Origin: Bacteroides sp. 51
Lineage (GTDB): Bacteria > Bacteroidota > Bacteroidia > Bacteroidales > Bacteroidaceae
DNA length: 64,000 nucleotides
Assembly: GCF_010500965.1 (NCBI RefSeq)
Contig: NZ_QVMI01000006.1
Coordinates: 206,020 to 270,019 of the forward strand
Direction: 5' to 3'
Part shown: piece after piece, positions 16,499-25,520 of the stretch
How positions within the stretch are numbered: position 1 is the first letter of the stretch
Layout of the letters: every line of letters begins with the position of its first letter
Program-made: the position numbers and the translations under genes
Notes under the pieces: model-generated
What the model saw: the letters and a program-made list of their open reading frames with translations, nothing else
What the model was told of the DNA's origin: nothing
Database searches by the model: none

Positions 16499-17467
16499 TT
16501 AGTCAAATACTTTACCGTGGTTAGCGGCAATGTGAATCATTTCATCATAATCTTCAGCACTCAAATCCATAAAGTAATAGTTGATCGGATTAACGTGCTG
16601 GCCTTTTACATGAACCTCATAATGTAGGTGAGGTCCTGTACTTTTTCCGGTATTACCTACTGCCCCTATCACTTCGCCACGCATAACTTTCTTACCTGGT
16701 TGAGTATGTATTTTATGTAGGTGAGCGTAAACGGTGACATAGCCAAATCCGTGATCTATACGGATTGTGTTTCCGTATCCGGTTTCCCATCCGGCTTTAA
16801 CAACCACGCCATCTCCGGTGGTATAAACATCCGTTCCGGTAGGAGCAGAGAAGTCCATTCCGGCATGGAATTTCTGTGTTTTATAGATCGGGTCAATACG
16901 TACTCCATATCCGGAAGCTGTTTGGCGTAGATTCTTATTTGATACCGGCTGAATGGCTGGGATACATCTTAACATTTCTTCCCGGCTTTTGCACAGTTCA
17001 ATTACATCATCGAATGATCGGGATTGAATATATAATTGCTTATCAAGTAAGTCTAGTTTCTGTGTATTGCTGATTACCAGGTCGGCATTAGCCAGGTTCA
17101 TCAATTGGGCGTAACGATTTGTTCCTCCATATCCGGCTTTACGTATAGCAGTTGAAATAGGTTCAGCCTGGAAGATTACCCTGTATAGGTTATCATCACG
17201 TTGTTGAATATCCTGAAGGACTCCTAAAGATTCGTCCAGACGGCGCGACAATACATTATATTGTGCCAGCAACTGGCTGTTTTCCTTGCGGAGTTCTTTC
17301 TCGGAGGGAGAGCCGAATATGATCAATAGAATGATGAAACACCCTGCGCCTAACCCCATACCAATAAAGAGGCGACGGAGATAGCTCATCACACGTTGCC
17401 GGATCGTGGGATATATCCTGTCGTAGGTCTGTGTCTGAGGATTATAGATATAATAGACTTTACGCAT
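16499..17467 (-). CDS. M23-family (LytM) membrane-anchored peptidoglycan endopeptidase
   Basis: 322 residues. One transmembrane helix at about 32-50 (LFIGMGLGAGCFIILLIIF) is followed by a coiled coil (KELRKENSQLLAQYNVLSRR) and a C-terminal peptidase domain. The zinc ligands are present: HAGMDFSAPTG (H and D) and GPHLHYEVH (the HxH). Such proteins cut peptide cross-links or, as here with a coiled coil, may act as envelope scaffolds like MepM/EnvC relatives. It is divergent from alaS and upstream of merR. A minus-strand -7 box TACTTTTG lies at 17497-17504. Confidence 0.9.
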   Translation of the reverse strand: MRKVYYIYNPQTQTYDRIYPTIRQRVMSYLRRLFIGMGLGAGCFIILLIIFGSPSEKELRKENSQLLAQYNVLSRRLDESLGVLQDIQQRDDNLYRVIFQAEPISTAIRKAGYGGTNRYAQLMNLANADLVISNTQKLDLLDKQLYIQSRSFDDVIELCKSREEMLRCIPAIQPVSNKNLRQTASGYGVRIDPIYKTQKFHAGMDFSAPTGTDVYTTGDGVVVKAGWETGYGNTIRIDHGFGYVTVYAHLHKIHTQPGKKVMRGEVIGAVGNTGKSTGPHLHYEVHVKGQHVNPINYYFMDLSAEDYDEMIHIAANHGKVFD

Positions 17468-17496
17468 AAGTGAAGAAAATTGGCATAATCATAGGG

Positions 17497-17524
17497 CAAA
17501 AGTAATAAAAACAAGCTATCTTTG
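17497..17524. promoter_or_regulatory. Divergent -7 boxes for the M23 peptidase and alaS
   Basis: CAAAAGTA at 17497-17504 is TACTTTTG on the minus strand, facing the M23 gene 30 bases away. TATCTTTG at 17517-17524 faces alaS on the plus strand and would give it a leader of about 180 bases. That leader contains AAGTTTTAAGTTATAAG-type short repeats (17540-17580). Confidence 0.5.
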
Positions 17525-17708
17525 CGCAACTTTTGAAAAGTTTTAAGCTGTTTAAGTTTTAAGTTATAAGTTTTTAAGTGAAAAGCGGCCTTCTGCTCAC
17601 TTAGTTGGATAATGGAGAAAACGTTGTACGAACCTGTAATCTGAATACTTTAATTTGAGACTTTAACATCTGAAGCATGTACTTGAAACTTATAATTAAT
17701 GACACAAT

Positions 17709-20324
17709 ATGACTGCAAAAGAGATTAGAGAATCGTTTAAGGGTTTCTTTGAGTCAAAGGAACACAAAATAGTACCTTCGGCTCCAATGGTGATAAAGGA
17801 TGATCCAACCCTGATGTTTACCAATGCGGGGATGAATCAGTTTAAAGATATAATTCTGGGCAATCAGCCTGCCAAATATAAAAGAGTTGCGGATTCTCAG
17901 AAATGTTTGCGCGTAAGCGGGAAACATAATGACCTGGAAGAAGTAGGGCACGATACCTACCACCACACGATGTTTGAAATGTTGGGTAACTGGTCGTTTG
18001 GCGATTACTTCAAGAAAGAGGCTATTGAATGGGCGTGGGAATATCTGGTTGATGTATTGAAACTGGACCCAAACCGTTTGTATGCCACTGTATTTGAAGG
18101 AAGTCCCGCCGAAGGATTGGAACGTGACAATGAAGCCGCCGGCCTTTGGGCTCAATTCTTACCGGCTGGCTGTATTGTTAATGGAAACAGAAAAGATAAC
18201 TTCTGGGAAATGGGAGATACCGGTCCTTGCGGTCCATGTTCCGAAATACATATTGACTTGCGTAGTGATGCTGAACGTGCTGCTGTTGATGGTTTGACAT
18301 TAGTTAATGAAAGCCACCCGCAGGTTATTGAGATCTGGAACCTTGTATTCATGCAGTACAATCGCAAAGCTGACGGATCACTCGAAGGTCTGCCTGCCAA
18401 AGTTATTGATACAGGTATGGGATTCGAACGTCTTTGTATGGCTATGCAGGGTAAAATTTCCAACTATGACACAGATGTTTTCCAGCCTATCATCAAGGAA
18501 ATCGGTAAGTTGACAGGTGCCGAATATGGAAAGGATGAGCAAAAAGACATTGCTATGCGTGTTATTTCCGACCATATCCGCACCATTGCCTTCTCTATAA
18601 CCGATGGACAATTGCCTTCTAATGCAAAAGCCGGTTATGTGATTCGTCGTATCCTTCGCCGTGCTGTACGTTACGGATATACCTTCCTGGAACAGAAACA
18701 GGCGTTTATGTACAAACTTATTCCTGTACTGATCGAAAGTATGGGAGATGCATATCCTGAATTGGTTGCACAGAAAACGTTGATCGAAAAGGTAATAAAG
18801 GAAGAGGAAGATGCTTTTCTTCATACTCTTGAAACGGGTATCCGTCTGTTAGACAAAACTATGGCTGATGCTAAAGAAGCCGGTAGGACTGTTGTCAGCG
18901 GTAAAGATGCATTTACACTTTATGATACATTTGGTTTCCCGCTCGATTTGACGGAACTTATTCTGCGTGAGAACAATATGACTGTTGACCAGAAGGAATT
19001 TGACGTAGAGATGCAGAAGCAAAAAGAACGTGCCCGCAATGCTGCTGCTGTTGAAACCGGCGACTGGGTAGTACTGAAAGAAGGTAACTCAGAGTTTGTT
19101 GGTTACGATGATACATCTGCTGATGTATCTATTCTCCGTTATCGTGAAGTTAAACAAAAGAATAAAGCATTCTATCAGATCGTGTTGGACCAAACACCGT
19201 TTTATGCCGAAAGTGGTGGTCAGGTGGGTGATACCGGATGGTTGATTACTGAAGATGAACAAATCAGCGTACTTGATACTAAGAAAGAAAACAACCTGAT
19301 TGTACATATAACAACCAAGTTGCCTTTGCATCCGGAATTTATGATGCTAGCTCAGGTAGATTTCGCAAAACGTGCTGCCACTGCTGCCAATCACTCGGCA
19401 ACTCACTTGTTGGATGAGGCTTTACGTGAAGTGTTGGGTATGCATGTAGAACAGAAAGGCTCGTTGGTAACATCAGAAGGATTGCGTTTCGACTTTTCAC
19501 ACTTTCAGAAGATGACGGATGAAGAGATTCGTAAGGTAGAGCATCTGGTAAATGAGAAGATACGTGCAAACATAACTCAGACTGAATACCGGAATATTCC
19601 AATCGCTCAGGCAAAGGAATTAGGCGCTATCGCTTTGTTTGGCGAGAAATATGGCGATGAAGTACGTGTAATACAGTTTGGCGATTCAATCGAGTTCTGT
19701 GGAGGTACCCATGTTGAAGCTACCGGTAATATCGGTATGATGAAGATTATTTCCGAAAGTTCCATAGCAGCAGGTGTTCGCCGTATTGAGGCGATTACAG
19801 GTGTAAAGGTAGAGGAAATGATGGATGCGGTACAAGATACCTTGTCTGATTTGCGTGCACTCTTCAATAATACACCCGACCTGGTTGTTGCTATGCGTAA
19901 ATATCTGGAAGAAAATGCCGGATTGAGAAAGCAGGTGGAAGACTTTATGAAAGAAAAGCAGGCTTTACTTAAAGATAAGTTGCTTAAGAATATACAAGAA
20001 GTCAATGGCATTAAAGTAATTAAGTATTATGGCCCTATGCCTGCCGAATCGGTGAAGAACATCGCTTTCCAACTACGTGGTGAAATAACCGATGACCTCT
20101 TCTTTGTAGCCGGTACTGTGGATGCTACTAAGCCATTGCTGACTGTCATGGTTAGTGATAACTTGGTAGCTAATGGCATGAATGCAGGGCAACTGGTGCG
20201 CGAAGCTGCTAAACTGATTCAAGGTGGCGGTGGTGGTCAGGCTCACTTTGCTACTGCGGGAGGCAAGAATGCCGATGGCTTGAATGCAGCGATTGATAAA
20301 GTAATAGAGTTGGCGAAATTATAA
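17709..20324 (+). CDS. alaS: Alanyl-tRNA synthetase
   Basis: 871 residues, full length. It has the class II catalytic core ([49 protein letters not shown]). The editing domain carries [11 protein letters not shown] and [10 protein letters not shown], which give the HxxxH and CxxxH zinc/editing ligands. The C-Ala domain has the glycine-rich [15 protein letters not shown]. It charges tRNA-Ala and clears mischarged Ser/Gly. It is preceded by a leader of about 180 bases and followed by the 22-bp-period array that fills the gap to the convergent helicase gene. Confidence 0.97.
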   Translation: MTAKEIRESFKGFFESKEHKIVPSAPMVIKDDPTLMFTNAGMNQFKDIILGNQPAKYKRVADSQKCLRVSGKHNDLEEVGHDTYHHTMFEMLGNWSFGDYFKKEAIEWAWEYLVDVLKLDPNRLYATVFEGSPAEGLERDNEAAGLWAQFLPAGCIVNGNRKDNFWEMGDTGPCGPCSEIHIDLRSDAERAAVDGLTLVNESHPQVIEIWNLVFMQYNRKADGSLEGLPAKVIDTGMGFERLCMAMQGKISNYDTDVFQPIIKEIGKLTGAEYGKDEQKDIAMRVISDHIRTIAFSITDGQLPSNAKAGYVIRRILRRAVRYGYTFLEQKQAFMYKLIPVLIESMGDAYPELVAQKTLIEKVIKEEEDAFLHTLETGIRLLDKTMADAKEAGRTVVSGKDAFTLYDTFGFPLDLTELILRENNMTVDQKEFDVEMQKQKERARNAAAVETGDWVVLKEGNSEFVGYDDTSADVSILRYREVKQKNKAFYQIVLDQTPFYAESGGQVGDTGWLITEDEQISVLDTKKENNLIVHITTKLPLHPEFMMLAQVDFAKRAATAANHSATHLLDEALREVLGMHVEQKGSLVTSEGLRFDFSHFQKMTDEEIRKVEHLVNEKIRANITQTEYRNIPIAQAKELGAIALFGEKYGDEVRVIQFGDSIEFCGGTHVEATGNIGMMKIISESSIAAGVRRIEAITGVKVEEMMDAVQDTLSDLRALFNNTPDLVVAMRKYLEENAGLRKQVEDFMKEKQALLKDKLLKNIQEVNGIKVIKYYGPMPAESVKNIAFQLRGEITDDLFFVAGTVDATKPLLTVMVSDNLVANGMNAGQLVREAAKLIQGGGGGQAHFATAGGKNADGLNAAIDKVIELAKL

Positions 20325-20328
20325 ATAA

Positions 20329-20448
20329 GTCCAACGGTTCTTCATAGAAAGTCCAACGCAAATTGATTTTTGCGTTGGACTTTTTGTTGGTTTGCGTTGG
20401 ACTTTTGGGGTAAAAGTTCAACGCAAAAATCAGTTTGCCCAACGCAAA
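20329..20448. repeat. 22-bp-period array 1 (CCAACGCAAA units, alternating orientation)
   Basis: Copies of CCAACG or its complement CGTTGG start at 20331, 20353, 20373, 20395, 20418 (TCAACG) and 20439. Spacings are 22, 20, 22, 23 and 21 bases. Two copies are direct, two inverted, then two direct. The second and third copies pair as a hairpin (AAAGTCCAACGCAAA / TTTGCGTTGGACTTT) followed by TT, so the array also forms a terminator for alaS. The last unit abuts the stop of the convergent helicase gene. Confidence 0.8.
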
Positions 20449-21870
20449 TCAAAGAATCTGTTCTTGCGGATAATTTACCAGATAAAGTTGCCCCGTAGCA
20501 CGGGTGAAGGCAGTATAAAGCCAGCGTAAATAATCGGGAGTCAGATACTCATCCTTCATGTATCCCTGATCAATGAATACATTTTTCCACTGTCCGCCTT
20601 GTGCTTTATGGCAGGTGATAGCATAAGCATACTTCACCTGTAGCGCATTATAATAAGGATCAGCCTTCATCTTCTTCATCCGGTCGCGCTTATTGGATAT
20701 GTCTGCATAATCTTCCAGTACACTGTAAAACAAACGGTCATTATCTTGTTTGGGCAGGGCGGGAGAGTCGCTATGCAATGTGTCCAGAAGTAGAGTTACT
20801 TCCAACTCGAAATCATCATAATCCGGTAAAGTGAGTAGAACCTCTGCAAAACGGAATCCGTATAATTCTTTTGTACGTCTCACCCGGCGGACAATCGCAA
20901 TATCACCATTGGCAATGAAGTCAATTTCCTTAATTCTTTCTGTCCAAAAATAGTTGTTTTTGGCCACCATCAGTATGTCACCCGAATTAAGTTCTTCCTC
21001 CCTGTCCAGTATAGTGTTTCGTATGCCATTGTTATACATATTGGCCCGTTTGTTGGATCGGCAGATAATGATAGACTCCTCCATTCCATCGCGACTATAG
21101 CAATCATTTATCGTGTCGATCAGTTCCGCACCAGGTACGGCTTGTATGTCAGTAAATCCTGTTACTTTCACTTTAGGTAAGGATGCGCAAGGATCATCCA
21201 ATGTAATTAATTGCCTTAACTGGGTGGCATTCCATAGAATTCCGGAACTCTCTTCCTGGCGGACAACTTGTGTAAGTGTCATATCTTCTACATTTAACCC
21301 GTAGCTTTTGATCGCCTCGGCAGAAAGTGCTGGGCCTTCGGGTTCTCCGACGGGAGGAAGCTGGGCTGTGTCTCCCATAAGGAGCAACCGGCAACCGGTT
21401 CCGGAATAAACGAACTGGATCAGGTCGTCCAGCAAACGCCCTGTTCCGAACATGGTACCCGAAATACCATCATTGGCAATCATTGATGCCTCGTCTACAA
21501 TAAATAACGTATGTGTGTTGAGATTGTCATTTATGGTAAAGTTATCGGTTTCGTTCGAGAAAGAACGCTGTCTGTATATCTTTTTATGAATCGTAAATGC
21601 CGAATGATCTGCATAAGTTGAAAATACTTTTGCAGCCCGTCCCGTAGGAGCTAAAAGAATGACCTTCTGCCCAAGTTTATCCATTGTTTTAACCAGGGCA
21701 CCAATTAGTGATGTTTTACCTGTTCCTGCATACCCGCGAAGTATAAAAGCCGCATCATTTGAGCGATCCAGGAGGAATGCAGATAAAGAATTTATTGCTT
21801 TTTCCTGCTCAAAAGTAGGAACATAAGGGAAAATTTCCTTAATTTGCTGCGCTAAATAGTTATTTATCAT
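20449..21870 (-). CDS. RecD/Dda-like ATP-dependent DNA helicase (superfamily 1B)
   Basis: 473 residues. Walker A GYAGTGKT is at 46-53, Walker B with LFIVDEASM, then RLLLMGDTAQLPPVG (motif III). A C-terminal UvrD_C_2-like section has YAITCHKAQGGQWKNVFID (motif V) and LYTAFTRATGQLYLVN (motif VI). This is the short form without the N-terminal HhH extension of RecD2, close to phage Dda in size, and common in Bacteroidetes. It probably unwinds DNA 5' to 3' in repair or replication-fork handling. Its 3' end faces alaS across the array. Confidence 0.85.
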   Translation of the reverse strand: MINNYLAQQIKEIFPYVPTFEQEKAINSLSAFLLDRSNDAAFILRGYAGTGKTSLIGALVKTMDKLGQKVILLAPTGRAAKVFSTYADHSAFTIHKKIYRQRSFSNETDNFTINDNLNTHTLFIVDEASMIANDGISGTMFGTGRLLDDLIQFVYSGTGCRLLLMGDTAQLPPVGEPEGPALSAEAIKSYGLNVEDMTLTQVVRQEESSGILWNATQLRQLITLDDPCASLPKVKVTGFTDIQAVPGAELIDTINDCYSRDGMEESIIICRSNKRANMYNNGIRNTILDREEELNSGDILMVAKNNYFWTERIKEIDFIANGDIAIVRRVRRTKELYGFRFAEVLLTLPDYDDFELEVTLLLDTLHSDSPALPKQDNDRLFYSVLEDYADISNKRDRMKKMKADPYYNALQVKYAYAITCHKAQGGQWKNVFIDQGYMKDEYLTPDYLRWLYTAFTRATGQLYLVNYPQEQIL

Positions 21871-21923
21871 TGTTGTAGGAGAAAAAAGTTCTCTTTACGC
21901 TCGCTTATTAGATTTATTTATTT

Positions 21924-21931
21924 TATTTTTG
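21924..21931 (+). promoter_or_regulatory. -7 box of the rsmD operon
   Basis: TATTTTTG fits TAnnTTTG, 38 bases before the ATG at 21969. Confidence 0.45.
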
Positions 21932-21968
21932 CCGCTACGAATTTACAACATAAAAAAACTATATTATC

Positions 21969-22655
21969 ATGAAAACAGTAATTAATATCGTATTGGGTCT
22001 TTGCGCTTGTGCATTGGTGTACATTTGCTATGCAAGTATCATGGGTCCTATTAACTTTGACAATGAGAAGAAAATCAGAGACAGAGCTGTTGTTGCCCGT
22101 CTGATCGATATTCGTAAAGCACAACAGGAATATCGTATGCTGCACCAGCAAAAATATACTGCTAGTTTCGATACCTTGATTGACTTTGTGAAAAATGCTA
22201 AGATTCCTTTCGTAGCAAAAGAAGGTGTATTGTCGGACAAGCAATTGGAAGATGGGTTGACTGAAAGAAAGGCGATGGCTATCATAAATAAAGCAAAGAA
22301 AACAGGTAAATGGGATGAAGTTAAGAAGAATGGTCTTGAAAACTTCAAGCGTGATACCATGTGGGTTGCTGTAATTGATACTATCTTCCCCAAAGGCTTT
22401 AATGCAGACTCTCTGAGATATGTTCCATTTGGAAACGGAAAACAATTCGAAATGGCAACTAAGAGTGACACAACTAAGTCTGGTGCACCTATCTATCTGT
22501 TGGAAGCAAAAACTCCTTATACAGTTTATCTGAATGGTCTTGATAAACAAGAAATTGTTAACATTATCGACGTACAAACAAAATTGGGTAAATATCCTGG
22601 TTTGATGATGGGATCTATCGAAATTCCTAATAATAACGCCGGTAACTGGGAATAA
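21969..22655 (+). CDS. Conserved membrane-anchored protein of unknown function
   Basis: 228 residues. One N-terminal hydrophobic helix (TVINIVLGLCACALVYICYA) leads into a charged amphipathic stretch (IDIRKAQQEYRMLHQQKY), a layout like pseudopilins but without a prepilin cleavage site I can see. The remainder is alpha/beta with many lysines and ends ...IPNNNAGNWE. I do not recognise a named domain. It is the first gene of an operon with DUF3822 (8-base gap) and rsmD, an order I associate with Bacteroidales genomes. Likely inner membrane with a periplasmic body. Confidence 0.6.
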   Translation: MKTVINIVLGLCACALVYICYASIMGPINFDNEKKIRDRAVVARLIDIRKAQQEYRMLHQQKYTASFDTLIDFVKNAKIPFVAKEGVLSDKQLEDGLTERKAMAIINKAKKTGKWDEVKKNGLENFKRDTMWVAVIDTIFPKGFNADSLRYVPFGNGKQFEMATKSDTTKSGAPIYLLEAKTPYTVYLNGLDKQEIVNIIDVQTKLGKYPGLMMGSIEIPNNNAGNWE

Positions 22656-22663
22656 AAGCATAT

Positions 22664-23437
22664 ATGCCCGAAAAAGCAATTACAGATAAAATTGACTTTA
22701 ACAAATCGGAACAATACATATTATCCATCCGTCTTAGTACGGATGGATTTTCTTTTTCTATTTATAATCCGATTCGTGATTGTTTTGTTCTTACCAGGCA
22801 AAGAGATATAGAAGCAGGGCTATCTATTACTGCTAATATAAAGCAGGCATTTAAAGAATTGGATTTTTTAAGCTATACCTATAAGCAGGTAAATGTATCG
22901 TTAGTGAGTAAACGATTTACGCTTATTCCTCTGGAACTATTTGCTGAGGATCAGGTTAACACTTACTTCTATTATAACTTTTCTCTTAAGGAAAACGAAG
23001 TTATTCTACATGATATTTTATCCAAAAATGGAACTGTAATACTCTACGCCTTGGACAGGAGCCTTTATGACTTCTTGCAGGAACGATATACTCAGATACA
23101 ATATTACTCTTCAATAACTTCCCTGGCCGAACATTTTGCAGTGAAAAGCCGGTTAGGTAGTGATAAGAAAATGTATGTGTACTTGCGTAAAGAATATATG
23201 GAAGTGTATGTTTATGAACGTGGGCATTTGATGTTGTTGAATGCTTACGATTGTAAGAACGACTCTGACCGTGCATACTATCTGCTCTATGCCTGGAAAC
23301 AATTTGCGATGAATCAGTTGGTTGATGAATTGTATATCATGGGTGATGGTGAGAATGCCGGGAAACTCATAGAAGAGATGCGTCGTTTTGTTCAGCATAT
23401 CTCCACACTTAGTTTGATTCCCGAACTTATTTCTTAA
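22664..23437 (+). CDS. DUF3822 family protein
   Basis: 257 residues, no signal peptide. The fold looks like the actin/ASKHA-type half repeats proposed for DUF3822: LSIRLSTDGFSFSIYNP, then VNVSLVSKRFTLIPLELF, then a second half MYVYLRKEYMEVYVYERGH. These proteins sit next to rsmD across Bacteroidetes, but their role is not established to my knowledge. Eight bases from the preceding gene and seven from rsmD, so one operon. Confidence 0.75.
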   Translation: MPEKAITDKIDFNKSEQYILSIRLSTDGFSFSIYNPIRDCFVLTRQRDIEAGLSITANIKQAFKELDFLSYTYKQVNVSLVSKRFTLIPLELFAEDQVNTYFYYNFSLKENEVILHDILSKNGTVILYALDRSLYDFLQERYTQIQYYSSITSLAEHFAVKSRLGSDKKMYVYLRKEYMEVYVYERGHLMLLNAYDCKNDSDRAYYLLYAWKQFAMNQLVDELYIMGDGENAGKLIEEMRRFVQHISTLSLIPELIS

Positions 23438-23444
23438 TAACATT

Positions 23445-24017
23445 ATGCGTATCATTAGCGGTATATATAAAAGAAGGCGATTCGAAGTGCCACGTAGCTT
23501 TAAGGCTCGTCCGACAACTGATTTTGCCAAGGAAAACCTTTTTAATGTTCTTTGTAACAATTATCTTGATTTCGAGGAAGAACCCATAGCTTTGGATTTG
23601 TTTGCCGGTACGGGAAGTATTAGCGTGGAACTCGTTTCCCGTGGATGCAGTAAAGTAATTAGCGTGGAGAAGGAACGGGCGCATTACGCTTTCATCGTCA
23701 AGGTACTGAAAGAACTTGAAACTGATAAATGTTTCCCTATCTGCGGAGATGTTTTTAAATATATCAGGAGTGGAGGGCGAGAACAGTTTGACTTTATTTT
23801 TGCCGATCCTCCTTATGAGTTGACAGGCTTGGAAACTATCCCCGACCTGATCTTTAAACGGAATATGCTGAAAGAAGATGGTATTCTTGTTCTTGAACAT
23901 GGAAAAGGGAATAACTTTGATTCACACCCTCATTTCCTTGAAAAACGAGTGTATGGTAGCGTGAACTTCTCCTTCTTCGGCCCCGAGGCGAGGCAGCCAG
24001 GTTTAGCTGCGCTATAA
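23445..24017 (+). CDS. rsmD: 16S rRNA (guanine966-N2)-methyltransferase RsmD
   Basis: 190 residues. MRIISGIYKRRRFEVPR and RPTTDFAKENLFNVL are the RsmD N-terminal signature. LDLFAGTGSISVELVSRG is the SAM-binding motif I, and FIFADPPYEL carries the catalytic DPPY. It methylates G966 of 16S rRNA. The usual C-terminus after VYGSVNFSFF is replaced here by GPEARQPGLAAL, which is read from a GC-rich repeat fragment (23987-24013). The stop overlaps the 3' end of the convergent cardiolipin synthase by six bases. Confidence 0.95.
   Translation: MRIISGIYKRRRFEVPRSFKARPTTDFAKENLFNVLCNNYLDFEEEPIALDLFAGTGSISVELVSRGCSKVISVEKERAHYAFIVKVLKELETDKCFPICGDVFKYIRSGGREQFDFIFADPPYELTGLETIPDLIFKRNMLKEDGILVLEHGKGNNFDSHPHFLEKRVYGSVNFSFFGPEARQPGLAAL
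23987..24013 (+). repeat. Repeat fragment forming the RsmD C-terminus (copy e)
   Basis: Contains GGCAGCCAGGTTTAGCTGCGCT. The GGTTTAGCTG(G)CGCT part matches the right flank of copy a at 2505-2519. It is read in another frame, so the stop is not supplied by its TAG. Confidence 0.5.
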
Positions 24018-25451
24018 TAAAGGTGCCAGTAACCGCACAACAGATTCAATCGCTTTTTGATATAGCGGGCGGGCCTGCCACTTCTTCATTGATATTTGCG
24101 CACTATCGCGTTGATCCTGCAAGAAAACTTCTTTGAGGTTAAGTGCTGTTTCTATATCATAGATAAAAGCATTCACCTCAAAATTGTGTTCAAAACTACG
24201 GAAGTCAATATTTGTAGAGCCCACGGTCGACAGCATATCATCCGATACCATAATTTTGGAATGTAGAAATCCCTTTTTGTAGAAGTAGACTTTGACGCCG
24301 GCATTGAGCACATCTTTCAGGTAAGAACGCGATCCCCATTGTGTAATTCTGTTGTCGCAACGTGACGGAATCATTAATCGCACATCTATTCCAGCTAATG
24401 CTGCTGATTGCAGGGCGGCCAATATCGTTTCAGAGGGCAGGAAGTATGGAGTCTGTATATATACATACTTTTTTGCGGTAGTAATGGCAATGGTTAATCC
24501 TTGCATAATCTCTTTCCAGGGGCCGACGGGATCGCTTGTTACTGTTTGGGTAAGAATGGACCCGGGAGTATCTATACGTGGAAAATAACATGATGAAGTA
24601 ATAAGGGTTTGGTCGACAAAGTACCAATCTAACAGAAATGCAGTTTGTAGCCCATGTACGGCCCGTCCCCTCAATAAAATATGGGTGTCACGCCATATTC
24701 CCCATGGGAATCCTTTTACATATCGCTCTGCAAGGTTCATACCGCCAATAAACCCTGTTTCTCCATCAATAACAACGATCTTGCGATGGTTACGATAGTT
24801 TACCCTGCTGGTGAATAAGGGGAAACGCACTTTAAGAAAGCTGCGGACTTCAATACCTGCATCACGCATATCTTCATAAAATGCATTTGGAGTTTCCCAA
24901 CTTCCTACATCGTCGTATATAACCCTGATTTCGACACCTTCTTTAGCCTTCTGTATCAGAGTGTCTTTGATCATTCTTCCTATAGCATCATCAAGGAATA
25001 TATAGTATTCCAGGTGGATGTGGTGTTTGGCCTTTAGCAGTTCTCTGAGGAGTGCTTTGATTTTGGAGTAACCGTTGGTATAGATTTCGACTTCTGTAGC
25101 CTGGAATGGAAGGGATTGGTTGGTTTCCCAAAAGAATTGCATCAATGGCTTATACGTTTCCGGTACTTCTTCCGGCTTTTGTGCATTGTATGCAGCCATT
25201 GGTTTCTTAAGCAAGCGGTCATAACTTTTTTGGTTGATGAGTTTCTCCCGCCTGGTGCTTCGGCCAAAGAAAAAATAAAAGATAAGACCTACCAGTGGCA
25301 GGAACATAAGTACCAATACCCAGGCGATTGTTTTTACCGGATTGCGGTTATCGAGTATAACTACGATAATCGTTCCGATAATAACGCCGATATATACGAT
25401 ATTAAAGATCGTTCCGGCTATATGAGTGGCTTGTAAGCTCCAATCTATCAT
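24012..25451 (-). CDS. cls: Cardiolipin synthase (phospholipase D family)
   Basis: 479 residues. Two N-terminal membrane helices (IFNIVYIGVIIGTIIVVIL and IAWVLVLMFLPLVGLIFYFF) precede two PLD domains. Both HKD motifs are intact: HRKIVVID in NYRNHRKIVVIDGETGFIGG and HSKIMVSD in FLHSKIMVSDDMLSTVGS. It condenses two phosphatidylglycerols, or PG with PE, to cardiolipin at the inner membrane. Length matches bacterial Cls. The 3' end overlaps rsmD. No obvious promoter motif was picked out between it and the barrel gene, which ends about 70 bases beyond its start on the same strand's upstream side. Confidence 0.93.
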   Translation of the reverse strand: MIDWSLQATHIAGTIFNIVYIGVIIGTIIVVILDNRNPVKTIAWVLVLMFLPLVGLIFYFFFGRSTRREKLINQKSYDRLLKKPMAAYNAQKPEEVPETYKPLMQFFWETNQSLPFQATEVEIYTNGYSKIKALLRELLKAKHHIHLEYYIFLDDAIGRMIKDTLIQKAKEGVEIRVIYDDVGSWETPNAFYEDMRDAGIEVRSFLKVRFPLFTSRVNYRNHRKIVVIDGETGFIGGMNLAERYVKGFPWGIWRDTHILLRGRAVHGLQTAFLLDWYFVDQTLITSSCYFPRIDTPGSILTQTVTSDPVGPWKEIMQGLTIAITTAKKYVYIQTPYFLPSETILAALQSAALAGIDVRLMIPSRCDNRITQWGSRSYLKDVLNAGVKVYFYKKGFLHSKIMVSDDMLSTVGSTNIDFRSFEHNFEVNAFIYDIETALNLKEVFLQDQRDSAQISMKKWQARPLYQKAIESVVRLLAPLL

Positions 25452-25520
25452 ATTTTATAGTACATAAGTCGAGTACAATAACAAATGTAGTAAAAAATAT
25501 GTTTGAAACGCAGATTAACG

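Noticed and set aside
21918-22679. 253-residue minus-strand ORF
   Set aside because: Antisense to the anchored hypothetical gene that is in operon with DUF3822 and rsmD; hydrophobic look is caused by the complementary strand.
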